From positions 111,398-175,397 of the forward strand of contig NZ_VKGK01000010.1 in the NCBI RefSeq assembly GCF_007197645.1: DNA of 64,000 nt. Reading direction: 5' to 3'. This DNA is from Shewanella hanedai (GTDB lineage Bacteria; Pseudomonadota; Gammaproteobacteria; Enterobacterales; Shewanellaceae). Numbering within the stretch: position 1 is the first letter of the stretch; each line of letters opens with the position of its first letter. Below the pieces are notes generated by a model that ran no database searches, was not told the origin of the DNA, and was given only the letters and a program-made list of their open reading frames with translations. Both the position numbers and the translations under genes were made by a program. Shown here in pieces: positions 11,601-18,896 of the stretch.

Positions 11601-14362
11601 ATCCTGATGGCGAAAACAGCCAAGCTGAAGTGAACCTTCAAATAACCCCTAATGATGAGGCACTTCCCACACTCACCGTTCCCGAAGCTGTGAGTGTCCA
11701 AGCTGAAGGCTTATTCACCCGAGTTGATTTAGGTGTCGCTAAAGCATTTGACAGCAAAGGCGAGCCTCTGCCTGTCAGTCTTAAATATGGACAACCTTTA
11801 TTTCAGCCAGGTCGTCATACTGTCTACTGGGAAACCACTGACAGTAAAGGCAATACTAAAGTGGCAAGTCAGCAAGTCGATGTTTACCCCTTAGTTAACT
11901 TCCATAAGGATCAATTGGTTGTAGAAGGTACATCAGCATCAGTCACCCTCTCTTTGAATGGTGACTCACCACTGTACCCCGTTGTCATCGACTTTGTCCT
12001 TGAAGGGGATGCACAAGCAGATGAAGACTATCGTCTGGTAAGCCAGCAAGCAGTCATCACATCAGGACGGGAAATCACTCTAGAAATAGAGATCCTTGAA
12101 GATGGGATTGATGAACCCGATGAGAAGTTAGAGCTGGTTCTCGATGAGGCCGTCAATAGCGGTTATAAACCCAGTCATCTTCTGCATATCGTCAACCGTA
12201 ATATTGCGCCAGAGATATCACTGGAGGTCACTCAAAGTGGTGAACAGAGCGTCATGCTCTCTAAAGATGGTGGAGAGATAAGTATTACTGCAAAATATTC
12301 GGATATTAACCAGGATGACCAGCTTAGTATCAGCTGGGCATTTAACGATATTCAAATCCAAGATTTAGACCCGTCAACCGACGTAATACGTTTCGATCCT
12401 ACCGAGGTTGAACTCGGCTCTTACCAAATCAAAGTAGAAGTATCTGACGGGCTATTAACGACTCAGATTCAGGGCAACCTAAACCTAGTGTCAAGCTTAC
12501 CCACACTCGATAGCTCTGACAGTGACGGCGACATGATCCCAGATAACATTGAAGGGTTCGGTGACGATGATCTCGATGGTGTTGCTAACTTCATGGATGC
12601 ACTACCAAGTTGCAATGTTCAGCCTGAAAATGAAAACGATCAAGTTCAATACCTTATTGAAGGAGAAGCTGGAGTATGTATTAAGGTAGGCAGTATCGCC
12701 ACTGGCGGGGAGCAAAATACCCTACTCCTTGATAAAAGCGATGCATTACCAGTAGACAGTGAATTTCGTTTTACCAGTGGCGTATTTGATTTTGTCGCCA
12801 GTGGACTGCCTGTTCAAGGCAATCAATACCGAATTGTTCTACCTTTAACTATGTCGATCCCCGCTAATGCCGTTTATCGCAAATACAGTCAAGCACAAGG
12901 TTGGTACGATTTTGTTGAGGATGATTCAAACCATATCCACAGTGCAATTGGAGAATCAGGTTACTGCCCATCCCCAGGGGAAAGCAGTTGGCAAACAGGA
13001 TTAATTGAAGGCGCTTGGTGCATACAACTCACTATCGTCGACGGGGGGTCTAATGATGACGATGGTGAAGCTAACTTCCACATCACTGATCCAGGTGGTG
13101 TCGCCATCACCAATACCAGTAATCGAGCACCTTATGCTGAAGATGACTCTATTGAGCTTATCGAGTCCAGCTTATTACTGTTAGACCCAACATTAAACGA
13201 CAGCGATCCTGAAGGTGATGATATTCAGTTACAAAGTGTTCAAGGCCGATTAGGAACAGCTAGCATTAACAATGAAGGGCAGCTTCAATATCAAGCAGCA
13301 ACAGGTTATTTAGGGGAGGACCAAGTGCTTTATACCATTACTGATGGAGAAGGTAATAGTGCAACGGCCACCGTTCACATTTCGGTGAAAGCAAACAAAG
13401 CGCCTGTTGTACAAAACGACCGCGCATCAACCAATGATAGAACCGCTATTCTTGTCGATGTGTTGTCCAATGACAGTGACGAGCAAACATTGACGCTTAC
13501 TTATGTCAATGCAGAGTTTGGGCTGGCCAGTATTACCTCCGACAATCAGGTTCAATACACACCACAATTAGGCTATGAAGGAGAAGATCTGGTGATCTAT
13601 CGTATTAAAGACCAACTCGGTTCAGAAGTCGAAGGTACACTCACAGTGACAGTTGATGCCTACCAAAAAATTGAAGTGAACAATGACAGTAGTGGCGGTT
13701 CAATGGGCTGGATAAGTGGGGCTCTTCTACTGCTATTGGGGATAATAAGGAAAAAAAATAGCCTAGTCACTTTGCTAACAACAAGCCTACTGTATTGCAC
13801 TACAGTCCATGCACAATGGAGTATCGATGTCCAAAGCGGCTATAGCCAAACATCGAGCGACATTGACATATCACAACTTGAAGACCTCGGCTTGCAGGTC
13901 AGTCAATTCGCAAACGATAACAGTGATAGGAGTTGGGGACTAGGAATAGGATATGAAGTTGTTCCAAACTGGCAAATCAACTTAGGCTATCAAGATCTGG
14001 GCAACTATGGGTTTAGCCTTGATGGCATGGCATTGAATCCAACCCCCTCTGTTGAGTTAGCCTCCACATTGGGACCTCGTTCGGCAAGTGGAATCGATCT
14101 TGGGCTCACTTATCACTGGGAGTTAAGCGATTCATTAGGTTTAAAGTTGGGAGGCGGGGTATGGTACTGGCGAAGTGATTTTACCAGCATCATAAATCAA
14201 GTGCAGGTAAACCGTGATGAAAACGGCGGTGACTGGTTTAGTGATCTGTCTCTTTACTGGAGAATTAGCCCCCAATGGCAGATAGATCTGGGATGGCAGC
14301 ACTTCATTATTGATAAAGATGATATCAACAACGGCTTTGCACGTATCAATTTTATGTTCTAG
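5636..14362 (+). CDS. Giant multidomain Ig/cadherin-like surface protein with internal GlyGly-CTERM and C-terminal OMP barrel
   Basis: A 2908-residue exported protein with a signal peptide at 1-20 (cleavage near LSASTL). Residues about 175-505 hold two similar 160-residue repeats (TEGDGG / SEGAGQ starts). A cadherin-like module spans about 505-620, and a series of bacterial Ig-like modules with repeated APxGHSV-IDQ starts spans about 620-1540. Further on are cadherin-like and two He_PIG-like modules (ASFN-TGTLSGTP), a Calx-beta module (about 2090-2190), a Ca-binding DSDGD stretch near 2292, a choice-of-anchor-U-like domain (about 2320-2490) and two more tandem modules. A GlyGly-CTERM-like tail sits at about 2686-2708 (SGGSMGW, hydrophobic helix, RKK). 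Unusually, the frame continues through a second signal-like segment into a 182-residue OmpA/OmpW-like barrel ending in FARINFMF. The junction is an A8 run. AAAGGA precedes the start. Likely an adhesin or matrix protein; function inferred. Confidence 0.85.
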   Translation: MKFGIFLFIIGTLAMPLSASTLNFESGVSGNGTQTITAIVDGITFTAVSNDDTWLIADNSGNAGTTANVAAVNYSTGASLITLSFSSPVNLTSIHTSDISLTINSLTFTPTDGSGNSAFTDNNSSTPWGGNSTGNTVSFSSWSNPTSSFTISGSTSAGNLMALIMDNIIFTVAPTNNAPTTASFNGDSFTYTEGDGGQILDQGTQTTVSDADGGDFDAGNLTLTITSGEDAAEDILSIDTSGAISLAGTTASSNVSITGPGVIGTLGNNIAAGNNFVINLNASATPAHVQTLVRALTYENSDTDNPTTGARNVRLTINDGDGGTSSNADITVTVAATNDNPNLTNLASDNLNYSEGAGQQNIDIGANATVTDVDSINFDTGNLTVTIPTNKDASEDILGFDNTVTTTGLASASITISATNIGTLTNAISEANDLIITFNANATPSLAQALIRAITYQNSDNVAPTESTRTVRFALTDGDGGSSGNIDTTVVVSAVNDLPVGSNNTLTPNEGGVLTITTSDFGYSDVEGNALSYITITAAPVNGSLWIDVDSSGTINNAESALTSNDTVTKANLDANVLKYSPSGSTSASFTFTVNDGVADSASNYTITLTVNAQPTVTINQASGQSDPTNNATVVFDVLFNESITGFDVSDISLTGDVTASVTSVSASSGTSFTVSTNISANEGDIIAQVLAGGVTDASSATNQASTSTDNTIKYDISAPTSPSSLDLIIGSDSGSSDSDNLTSDATPEISGSGETGATITLFSDADNSGTLNGSETSVTTSVSTGTWSVSMPMIASTSHGLKAFQTDPAGNASPVSTTLTIEIDTNAPSGHSVVIDQDPVNSSNQDSVSFTFTGGEISSNFSYTLSSSGGGTPLIGTGTLSTATDTINNIDVSSLTDGTLTFSTILTDTAGNSATAVNDTSVKDSTAPNGHSVSIDQALILASNDDALSFTFSSAETGASFAYTVSSSGGGTINGTGTLSSVNDTVSNVDVTSLGDGTLTLSVIVTDINSNPATAVVDTVSKDALGPVVQSVTLNTGNVKAGDIITVTVQFDDTLVLSGSNSTATLTIGGTTRTAVYTSGHNASSLVFSYTVVNGDNDSDGVTVTSAQGNSDTAKDANGNDADFSFTAFTEASLLVDTQAPVSATPLQTSQAVNADTLTLSQADYPEDAITVTALSDADGNGIADSNTPLTSSTSSSGSWSLSVNLSQDSDNYFILRTSDLAGNTTDTAIGNYLEDSISPDNVIIQTPITHVYQSTNAITIQGSQSENGISVGIYEDIDNNGVADNNTAISSTTVAANSWSISLTLADNTNTNYVVIAKDDAGNSAQAVDLVTLTHDNINPVADITKITSVDTTPTLNGTISDTGGLASLSFTLEDSNNTIFGPFDADSFSDINSGNWLDNELASTLTDGSYDAHLTPIDLAGNTQSITISDAVTIDTLAPTGYNVEIEQNRIDAGNESALSFIITGGNNGESFTYQISDGSNSVTGSGSISSDPQTVSGVNVSSLNEGTLTLTLSLTDVAGNQGADATDSLSKTYNLAPVISQGSLITITMSEDANPTPFSLNLSASDPDADSLNWQISSTTSQGVASILETGNNASVSYVPTADFNGNDNLTVQVSDGILTSSITVNIIITAINDTPNISGSPSNTIEEDTQFNFTPAASDIDSTLLTFNISGRPSWASFNPSTGTLSGTPTNEDVGNFDGIIISVRDDLGATSNLPTFSITVTNVNDAPVISGTPASSVDEDSLYSFTPTLLDADSNDTHSFSVSNKPNWASFNGSNGTLSGTPANEDVGISSNIVISVTDSAIASASLPAFSIEVSNINDIPTLNSTQLEALEDTELLFNLDANDDDGDALTISLINQPQQGTLDTSGSQWVYKANENFHGDDNFTVTINDEQTSSDPIEVNIKILPVNDAPNAQNDTFELDYTPSGEYRLSVLANDQDVDEDTLSLVSAESSLGTVEIDNEALLLTLSSGVTGDIHLSYFIVDPDGENSQAEVNLQITPNDEALPTLTVPEAVSVQAEGLFTRVDLGVAKAFDSKGEPLPVSLKYGQPLFQPGRHTVYWETTDSKGNTKVASQQVDVYPLVNFHKDQLVVEGTSASVTLSLNGDSPLYPVVIDFVLEGDAQADEDYRLVSQQAVITSGREITLEIEILEDGIDEPDEKLELVLDEAVNSGYKPSHLLHIVNRNIAPEISLEVTQSGEQSVMLSKDGGEISITAKYSDINQDDQLSISWAFNDIQIQDLDPSTDVIRFDPTEVELGSYQIKVEVSDGLLTTQIQGNLNLVSSLPTLDSSDSDGDMIPDNIEGFGDDDLDGVANFMDALPSCNVQPENENDQVQYLIEGEAGVCIKVGSIATGGEQNTLLLDKSDALPVDSEFRFTSGVFDFVASGLPVQGNQYRIVLPLTMSIPANAVYRKYSQAQGWYDFVEDDSNHIHSAIGESGYCPSPGESSWQTGLIEGAWCIQLTIVDGGSNDDDGEANFHITDPGGVAITNTSNRAPYAEDDSIELIESSLLLLDPTLNDSDPEGDDIQLQSVQGRLGTASINNEGQLQYQAATGYLGEDQVLYTITDGEGNSATATVHISVKANKAPVVQNDRASTNDRTAILVDVLSNDSDEQTLTLTYVNAEFGLASITSDNQVQYTPQLGYEGEDLVIYRIKDQLGSEVEGTLTVTVDAYQKIEVNNDSSGGSMGWISGALLLLLGIIRKKNSLVTLLTTSLLYCTTVHAQWSIDVQSGYSQTSSDIDISQLEDLGLQVSQFANDNSDRSWGLGIGYEVVPNWQINLGYQDLGNYGFSLDGMALNPTPSVELASTLGPRSASGIDLGLTYHWELSDSLGLKLGGGVWYWRSDFTSIINQVQVNRDENGGDWFSDLSLYWRISPQWQIDLGWQHFIIDKDDINNGFARINFMF
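13751..13761 (+). other. A8 slippery run with a stop in the -1 frame
   Basis: In frame the bases read AGG AAA AAA AAT AGC. A -1 shift, or one extra A, gives AGG AAA AAA AAA TAG. The product would then end RKKK right after the GlyGly-CTERM helix (about residue 2708) instead of continuing into the barrel. The A run spans 13751-13758 and the alternative stop 13759-13761. Confidence 0.6.
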
Positions 14363-14410
14363 CCACTATCAATTCCATTCATCGTTTTCAGAAACGACCA
14401 TAATCATCCT

Positions 14411-14437
14411 AAAGGCACTTAACGATAGTGCCTTTTT
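14411..14437 (+). terminator. Intrinsic terminator after giant gene
   Basis: AAAGGCACT and AGTGCCTTT form a 9-bp stem with a 7-base loop and run into TTTTT. It lies 48 bases after the stop codon. Confidence 0.8.
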
Positions 14438-14440
14438 CAT

Positions 14441-14879
14441 TTCTAAAATCACTGACTGTCTCCGAATAACAAATGGGCGTTAACTTGCCTATCGAGGTTA
14501 TTTACTCATCAAAACGAACGGTTCAAAGCACTCATCAACCCAGATTTATAAAGAATAACTGCTAATTTTTAATCAAAAGTTAAACAAAATCACCTCACAT
14601 CAAGGTAATTTCAATTTATTCCATCGATACAACCACCCCCTTATTTTTACCTGCTGCGTCCTAAATAGGAGTGAAAGTGATAGATATCCTTTAGCTTTTT
14701 TATAAACATCAGTTTAAAACGAACTCGAAAGCCTCTTGATTACTGGCTTTATCAAAAAAATAACTATTGCTACCTCTGGTCTAATCAGTTAACAATAATG
14801 AAACAAGGTTACTTTTCATACAAGATTGATGTAAGTCAACAAGAGAGTAGCCACCAACAAGACAAATCTGGGGAACTTC
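14441..14879. other. Intergenic region upstream of lipase
   Basis: About 440 AT-rich bases between the giant-gene terminator and the lipase start. No open frame of coding character, no repeat and no RNA gene was recognised. It presumably holds the lipase promoter, but no convincing -35/-10 pair stood out. Confidence 0.5.
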
Positions 14880-15797
14880 ATGAAAACATGGCTCACTGTT
14901 ATTTCACTCCTTTTAATTAGCTTATTTTACCCTGCTCAATCCGACGCTGCGGCGACTAAATACCCTGTTGTACTGGTTCATGGCTTTATGGGCTTTGATG
15001 ATGCATTAGGGATAGATTACTTTTACGGTATTCCTCAAGCTTTAAGAAGCCAAGGTGTACAGGTTTTTGTCGCGAGAGTATCACCTATTAACTCTTCTGA
15101 AGTCAGAGGAGAACAACTCAGACTTTATGTGCAATCTGTACTAGCATATACTGGCGCTCAAAAAGTTAACTTAATTGGCCACAGCCATGGTGGACCAACA
15201 GCTCGTTATGTTGCCAGTGTCAGCCCTGAGATGGTTGCGACTGTCACCTCTGTTGGCGGCGTAAATTGGGGCAGCAGCTTCGCAGATTTTCTTAGAGGCG
15301 CAATCCCAGTCAACTCTTGGGTAGAGTGGTCAGTTAATATTGCATTTAATACCCTATCTCGAATCGTCACCGGCGTATCTGGTGGTGGCAGATTTCCAGC
15401 AGACACGCTAGCTTCGACAGAGTCACTCACTACTCAAGGCTCTATCAGGTTCAATCAAAAGTACCCTGAAGGTATACCGAGCCAATACTGTGGTTACGGT
15501 TCTGCAAGAGCGAGCAATGGAGTCAATTACTACTCGTGGTCTGGCACTAGTCAGCGCACCAATTTTTGGGACGTGAGTGATGCCGCATTAAGTGTCACCA
15601 GTTGGGTATTTAGCGAGCCTAATGATGGTCTGGTTTCACGCTGTAGTTCACACTTAGGAAAAGTGATACGCGACAACTATAATATGAATCACTTGGATGA
15701 GATAAATCAATTATTTGGTTTAGTCAGCTGGCGCGAAACTAATCCAAAAACCTTATACAAAGCACATATTAACCGCCTTGCAAACCGTGGGTTTTAA
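14880..15797 (+). CDS. lipA: Secreted triacylglycerol lipase (family I, foldase-dependent)
   Basis: A 305-residue alpha/beta-hydrolase with a Sec signal peptide (residues 1-24, ending SDAAA). The mature start KYPVVLVHGFMGF holds the oxyanion-hole motif. The nucleophile elbow GHSHGG places the catalytic serine at 102. NDGLVSRC places the acid at Asp249, and NMNHLDEINQ the histidine at 271. Two cysteines (in SQYCGYG and VSRCSS) are placed to form the disulfide seen in Pseudomonas family I lipases. Such lipases fold in the periplasm with a membrane-bound foldase and leave through type II secretion. The foldase gene follows with a TAATG overlap, which supports the assignment. Confidence 0.92.
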   Translation: MKTWLTVISLLLISLFYPAQSDAAATKYPVVLVHGFMGFDDALGIDYFYGIPQALRSQGVQVFVARVSPINSSEVRGEQLRLYVQSVLAYTGAQKVNLIGHSHGGPTARYVASVSPEMVATVTSVGGVNWGSSFADFLRGAIPVNSWVEWSVNIAFNTLSRIVTGVSGGGRFPADTLASTESLTTQGSIRFNQKYPEGIPSQYCGYGSARASNGVNYYSWSGTSQRTNFWDVSDAALSVTSWVFSEPNDGLVSRCSSHLGKVIRDNYNMNHLDEINQLFGLVSWRETNPKTLYKAHINRLANRGF

Positions 15798-16756
15798 TGC
15801 CAAATAAAAACAGCAATAACAGCCCCCTCTCTGCAGCACGTATTTTGCTTTTAAGCTCAATATTGGCCTTAGTGGTGGGGGGGCTTATCTATTTCAATGC
15901 TCAACATGGCTCCTCCGAAGACGATACTCAATACAGCGGAAACGAGATTCCTCAAACTCAACAGTTAGTTGCTGTAGATATAACAACTCCCGTCGCGACA
16001 GGATTTTCACAGCTCATTGTGAATCAACAGCTGAGATGGGATTTTGATGATCTCATTTTGACTCATCAAGAAACCGGTCAAACGATAACCTCCCTGCTAC
16101 TCACGCTGTCGAAGCAACGTAATTTAGCCCCTGATGCCCATCATTATTTAATCGATCTCTTTAATCGATATCGAGACTACAAAATAGCCTTGATTGAAGT
16201 AAAAAAGATGGGGCCAAACATGCTTAATGAAATCGATATTGAAGATACACTCGCGTTTATAGAGCAAGCTCATCAAAGCCAATTTGATTACTTCACTCAA
16301 ATTGAGATAGATGCGTTTTTTAGTGACGAGAACACCTACGATATTCAGGCTATTGAGAGAATGGCTATCCTACAAGATAGTTCACTTTCTAGTGAACAAA
16401 AACAGATGTTAATAGCTCATCAAATAAGCCAAATGGATACCGAAGAGAGAGAGGTTTATGAACCCAGTCTGCAAGTGTTTAATATTGTCGATAATCTTGA
16501 AGGTAAGAGCAGCCAGCTCAACGAATTCACACCAGAGGTGATTGAACGAATTGAACAGCTAAAAAAGGATGAGCAACGCTGGAAAACAAAAGTAACCGAT
16601 TTTCTGGCTTTTCAAGTTCAAAGTCACAATGAACAAGCCGATGATGATTTCGCACAAAAAGCGGTAGAGACCTATCGAAATCAACACTTTAAAGCCAATG
16701 AACTTAAACGGCTTCAAGTGTACATTAACAATCCAAAACTGTTAAATACTGACTAG
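15797..16756 (+). CDS. lifO: Lipase-specific foldase (lipase chaperone)
   Basis: A 319-residue protein with one N-terminal membrane anchor (about residues 14-33) and a long charged, helical periplasmic domain. NQQLRWDFDDLIL matches the Lif activation motif (RxxFDY-type, here R-W-D-F-D-D). Conserved-looking segments such as DLFNRYRDYKIAL and the glutamine-rich helices fit the extended helical scaffold that wraps the lipase. The ATG shares a base with the lipase stop codon (TAATG), so the two are translationally coupled. It acts at the periplasmic face of the inner membrane to fold the lipase before secretion. Confidence 0.9.
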   Translation: MPNKNSNNSPLSAARILLLSSILALVVGGLIYFNAQHGSSEDDTQYSGNEIPQTQQLVAVDITTPVATGFSQLIVNQQLRWDFDDLILTHQETGQTITSLLLTLSKQRNLAPDAHHYLIDLFNRYRDYKIALIEVKKMGPNMLNEIDIEDTLAFIEQAHQSQFDYFTQIEIDAFFSDENTYDIQAIERMAILQDSSLSSEQKQMLIAHQISQMDTEEREVYEPSLQVFNIVDNLEGKSSQLNEFTPEVIERIEQLKKDEQRWKTKVTDFLAFQVQSHNEQADDDFAQKAVETYRNQHFKANELKRLQVYINNPKLLNTD

Positions 16757-16761
16757 TCGAT

Positions 16762-16807
16762 TCAGTTCAGAACAAAGAACAAACATATACTCTCTGTTCT
16801 GAACTGA
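16762..16807. terminator. 13-bp perfect inverted repeat between convergent genes
   Basis: TCAGTTCAGAACA (16762-16774) and its exact complement (16795-16807) flank a 20-base loop, between the foldase gene and the convergent lipoprotein gene. There is little U-tract on either side, so it probably works as a bidirectional 3' end. Confidence 0.5.
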
Positions 16808-16818
16808 CTTTGATAAGA

Positions 16819-17382
16819 CTAAATAGCAGGAATTGCCATCATCATAGTCGCGATAAAACTATCAAACCCTTGCTGACGCTCGGCTCCATCTTTTTCGAAA
16901 TCAGTAAAACCTTGACCCAATGCACGCCAAACGGGTTGTGGGAGTTTGGGATTAAACAATGCCACCAGCACAGACCCTTTCTCGTACTTATCCATGTCGA
17001 CACCTAGCGTAGATAAGCCCGGTACCAAGCCTGCTTTATTTAGGATCTCACTGTCACTCATATCAGATCCCAATGCCAAACCAAACCCCACGAGAAAAGC
17101 TGGAGAATCTTGATTTGACACTAGTCGATACCCCTTAGCTTCCATCACCTTTTGCAGGGAGATCTGCATGTTTTTAGTCACGGTATCACTATCAACACGC
17201 TCATCAGCAATCACTTTAGCCAAAGTAGGATGCCAAACAAAATTTCGAGTCTGGTCTGATAAAAAACTAAGGTCACCGGTAGCCACCATCGTCGTACGCT
17301 GTGGATTCTGTTCAATAACTTCTGTGACAGTGCAAGCACTTAATGTAGAGATGAGTAGTAAAGCGCAAATTCTTTTTATCAT
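16819..17382 (-). CDS. DUF4136-like outer-membrane lipoprotein
   Basis: A lipoprotein of 187 residues if started at 17382: MIKRICALLLISTLSAC has a lysine/arginine n-region, a hydrophobic core and the lipobox LSAC. The rest (TFVWHP-like start FVWHPTLAKV, a helix with QKVMEAKGYRLV, then FLVGFGLALG) follows the layout of DUF4136 lipoproteins, whose function is unknown. The frame extends upstream to 17418 but the extra residues would sit before the signal peptide. It is monocistronic and convergent with the lipase operon. Confidence 0.65.
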   Translation of the reverse strand: MIKRICALLLISTLSACTVTEVIEQNPQRTTMVATGDLSFLSDQTRNFVWHPTLAKVIADERVDSDTVTKNMQISLQKVMEAKGYRLVSNQDSPAFLVGFGLALGSDMSDSEILNKAGLVPGLSTLGVDMDKYEKGSVLVALFNPKLPQPVWRALGQGFTDFEKDGAERQQGFDSFIATMMMAIPAI

Positions 17383-17566
17383 ATGATTACTTTTAGCTTC
17401 CATGTTGTTATCAATCAATACTCAAACGACTTCAATATATCTTAATTGAAACAAGATTAACCTAAGCTGACTCATTAGTCATTCATCCAAATCCCTTAAA
17501 AACAAAATATACATTCCACTAATGTTCCTATTAGAATGCGACTCTGTTTGTTGATTTTGGAATTTA

Positions 17567-18160
17567 ATGGAACTCATTTTAGCTATCGCCCTTTTTGCCT
17601 TCTCATCGGGAATAACACCAGGGCCAAACAATGTCATGTTAATGACATCAGGGGTTAACTTTGGCGTCAGAAAAAGCCTGCCTCACCTATTCGGGATCTG
17701 TATCGGCTTTCCTTGTATGGTATTAGCTATCGGACTAGGACTGAGCGCGTTATTTCAAACTTACCCACATTTGCATACTGTCATAAAATACATTGGCATT
17801 GCCTATCTTCTCTACCTCTCGTGGTTAATTGCAACCAGCAGCAGTAAGATGGAAGGGAAACAAAAAAGAGCGCCTTTAAGCTTTATTCAGGCAGCAGCAT
17901 TTCAATGGGTTAATCCTAAGGGATGGATCATGGCCATTGGCGCTGTTGCCACCTTCACCAATGTTCAGCAACCACTGACGCCACAAGTATTCACCATCAC
18001 CACGGTATTTTTCTGTGTCGCGTTTCCCTGCGCTATGATCTGGCTAGGTTTTGGTGTCGCATTAAAGCGCTTACTCAAAAATGTGCGACAACAAAAGATC
18101 TTCAACATCACGATGGCACTCTTGCTTGTTGCATCCATCATCCCTATGATCGCGCCCTAA
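17567..18160 (+). CDS. LysE/RhtB family amino-acid exporter
   Basis: A 197-residue integral membrane protein with about six hydrophobic helices. The start ELILAIALFAFSSGITPGPN leads into GPNNVMLMTSGVNFG, the signature of the LysE/RhtB family (P-G-P-N in the first loop). These inner-membrane carriers export amino acids or their derivatives using the proton gradient; substrate cannot be told from sequence. The DUF1415 gene follows 54 bases downstream on the same strand, so the two may be co-transcribed. Confidence 0.85.
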   Translation: MELILAIALFAFSSGITPGPNNVMLMTSGVNFGVRKSLPHLFGICIGFPCMVLAIGLGLSALFQTYPHLHTVIKYIGIAYLLYLSWLIATSSSKMEGKQKRAPLSFIQAAAFQWVNPKGWIMAIGAVATFTNVQQPLTPQVFTITTVFFCVAFPCAMIWLGFGVALKRLLKNVRQQKIFNITMALLLVASIIPMIAP

Positions 18161-18214
18161 GTAAGGAACATTCAGCCTTACCAGTAAAAGCTAAATAGAA
18201 AGAGGCAAGCTAGC

Positions 18215-18778
18215 ATGACAGAGCACGACACTGAACTTCAATTAATCGCGGATCATACGCAAAACTGGGTCGAGCGCATGATAATGAAGTACAACATATG
18301 CCCCTTTGCACGACGTGAAGTTGAGCGTCGAAGCATTCGCTATGCCGTTATTGATGAATCTAAAATGCACAATGTTCTCGAAGCCTTAATCAAAGAGTGT
18401 CAGCATTTAGATGAGAACCCCGAGATTGAAACCACGCTCTTTATTGTTCCACGGGGATTTGAAGGGTTTTATCCCTATTTGGATTTAGTTGATATCGCCA
18501 ATGATCTTTTGATAGAGCAAGATTATGAAGGCGTCTATCAGCTAGCCAGTTTCCATCCTGATTACTGTTTCGATGGCGAACCGATGGATGACCCTGCAAA
18601 CTATACTAATCGCTCTCCGTATCCAACATTGCACATTATTCGCGAAGTGAGTATGGAACTAGCCTTGGCTAACTATAACGATCCTGAGTCTATTCCTGAG
18701 CGTAATATCGCTTTTGCTCAGAAAAAAGGCAGTGATTTTTTTGCTAAAGTGTTGGCTGGCTGCATGGGAAAAACATAG
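18215..18778 (+). CDS. DUF1415 family protein
   Basis: A 187-residue cytoplasmic protein with the DUF1415 pattern: a start helix with WVERMIMKYNICPFARREV, then ETTLFIVPRGFEGFYPYLDLV and QLASFHPDYCFDGEPMDDP, ending near PNTLHIIRE-like sequence (SPYPTLHIIREVS). The conserved C-P-F-A and H-P-x-Y-x-F segments suggest a catalytic or metal site, but the family has no established function. AGAGGCA precedes the start. Confidence 0.8.
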   Translation: MTEHDTELQLIADHTQNWVERMIMKYNICPFARREVERRSIRYAVIDESKMHNVLEALIKECQHLDENPEIETTLFIVPRGFEGFYPYLDLVDIANDLLIEQDYEGVYQLASFHPDYCFDGEPMDDPANYTNRSPYPTLHIIREVSMELALANYNDPESIPERNIAFAQKKGSDFFAKVLAGCMGKT

Positions 18779-18805
18779 CACTAATTCAAACACCATTGAA
18801 AACCC

Positions 18806-18874
18806 GTAGCCTATCTTTATATATACCCAAACTACCTGAATTCTGCATTTCCAAGTAGCTTGGGTATAGGCTAC
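18806..18874. repeat. Nested palindromic intergenic element
   Basis: Outer arms GTAGCCTAT and ATAGGCTAC enclose inner arms TATACCCAAACTAC and GTAGCTTGGGTATA (13 of 14 pairs), with a 19-base centre. The shape is that of a dispersed palindromic repeat of the REP/BIME kind. It sits between the convergent DUF1415 and KASIII genes and may also end transcription. Only this copy was seen in the window. Confidence 0.55.
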
Positions 18875-18896
18875 GTGTATATAAACTGCAGGACAT

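Noticed and set aside
6160..13640. Internal repeats of the giant gene as a possible CRISPR or satellite array
   Set aside because: Similarity is at protein-domain level with 90-160-residue periods; no short exact DNA repeats with unique spacers.
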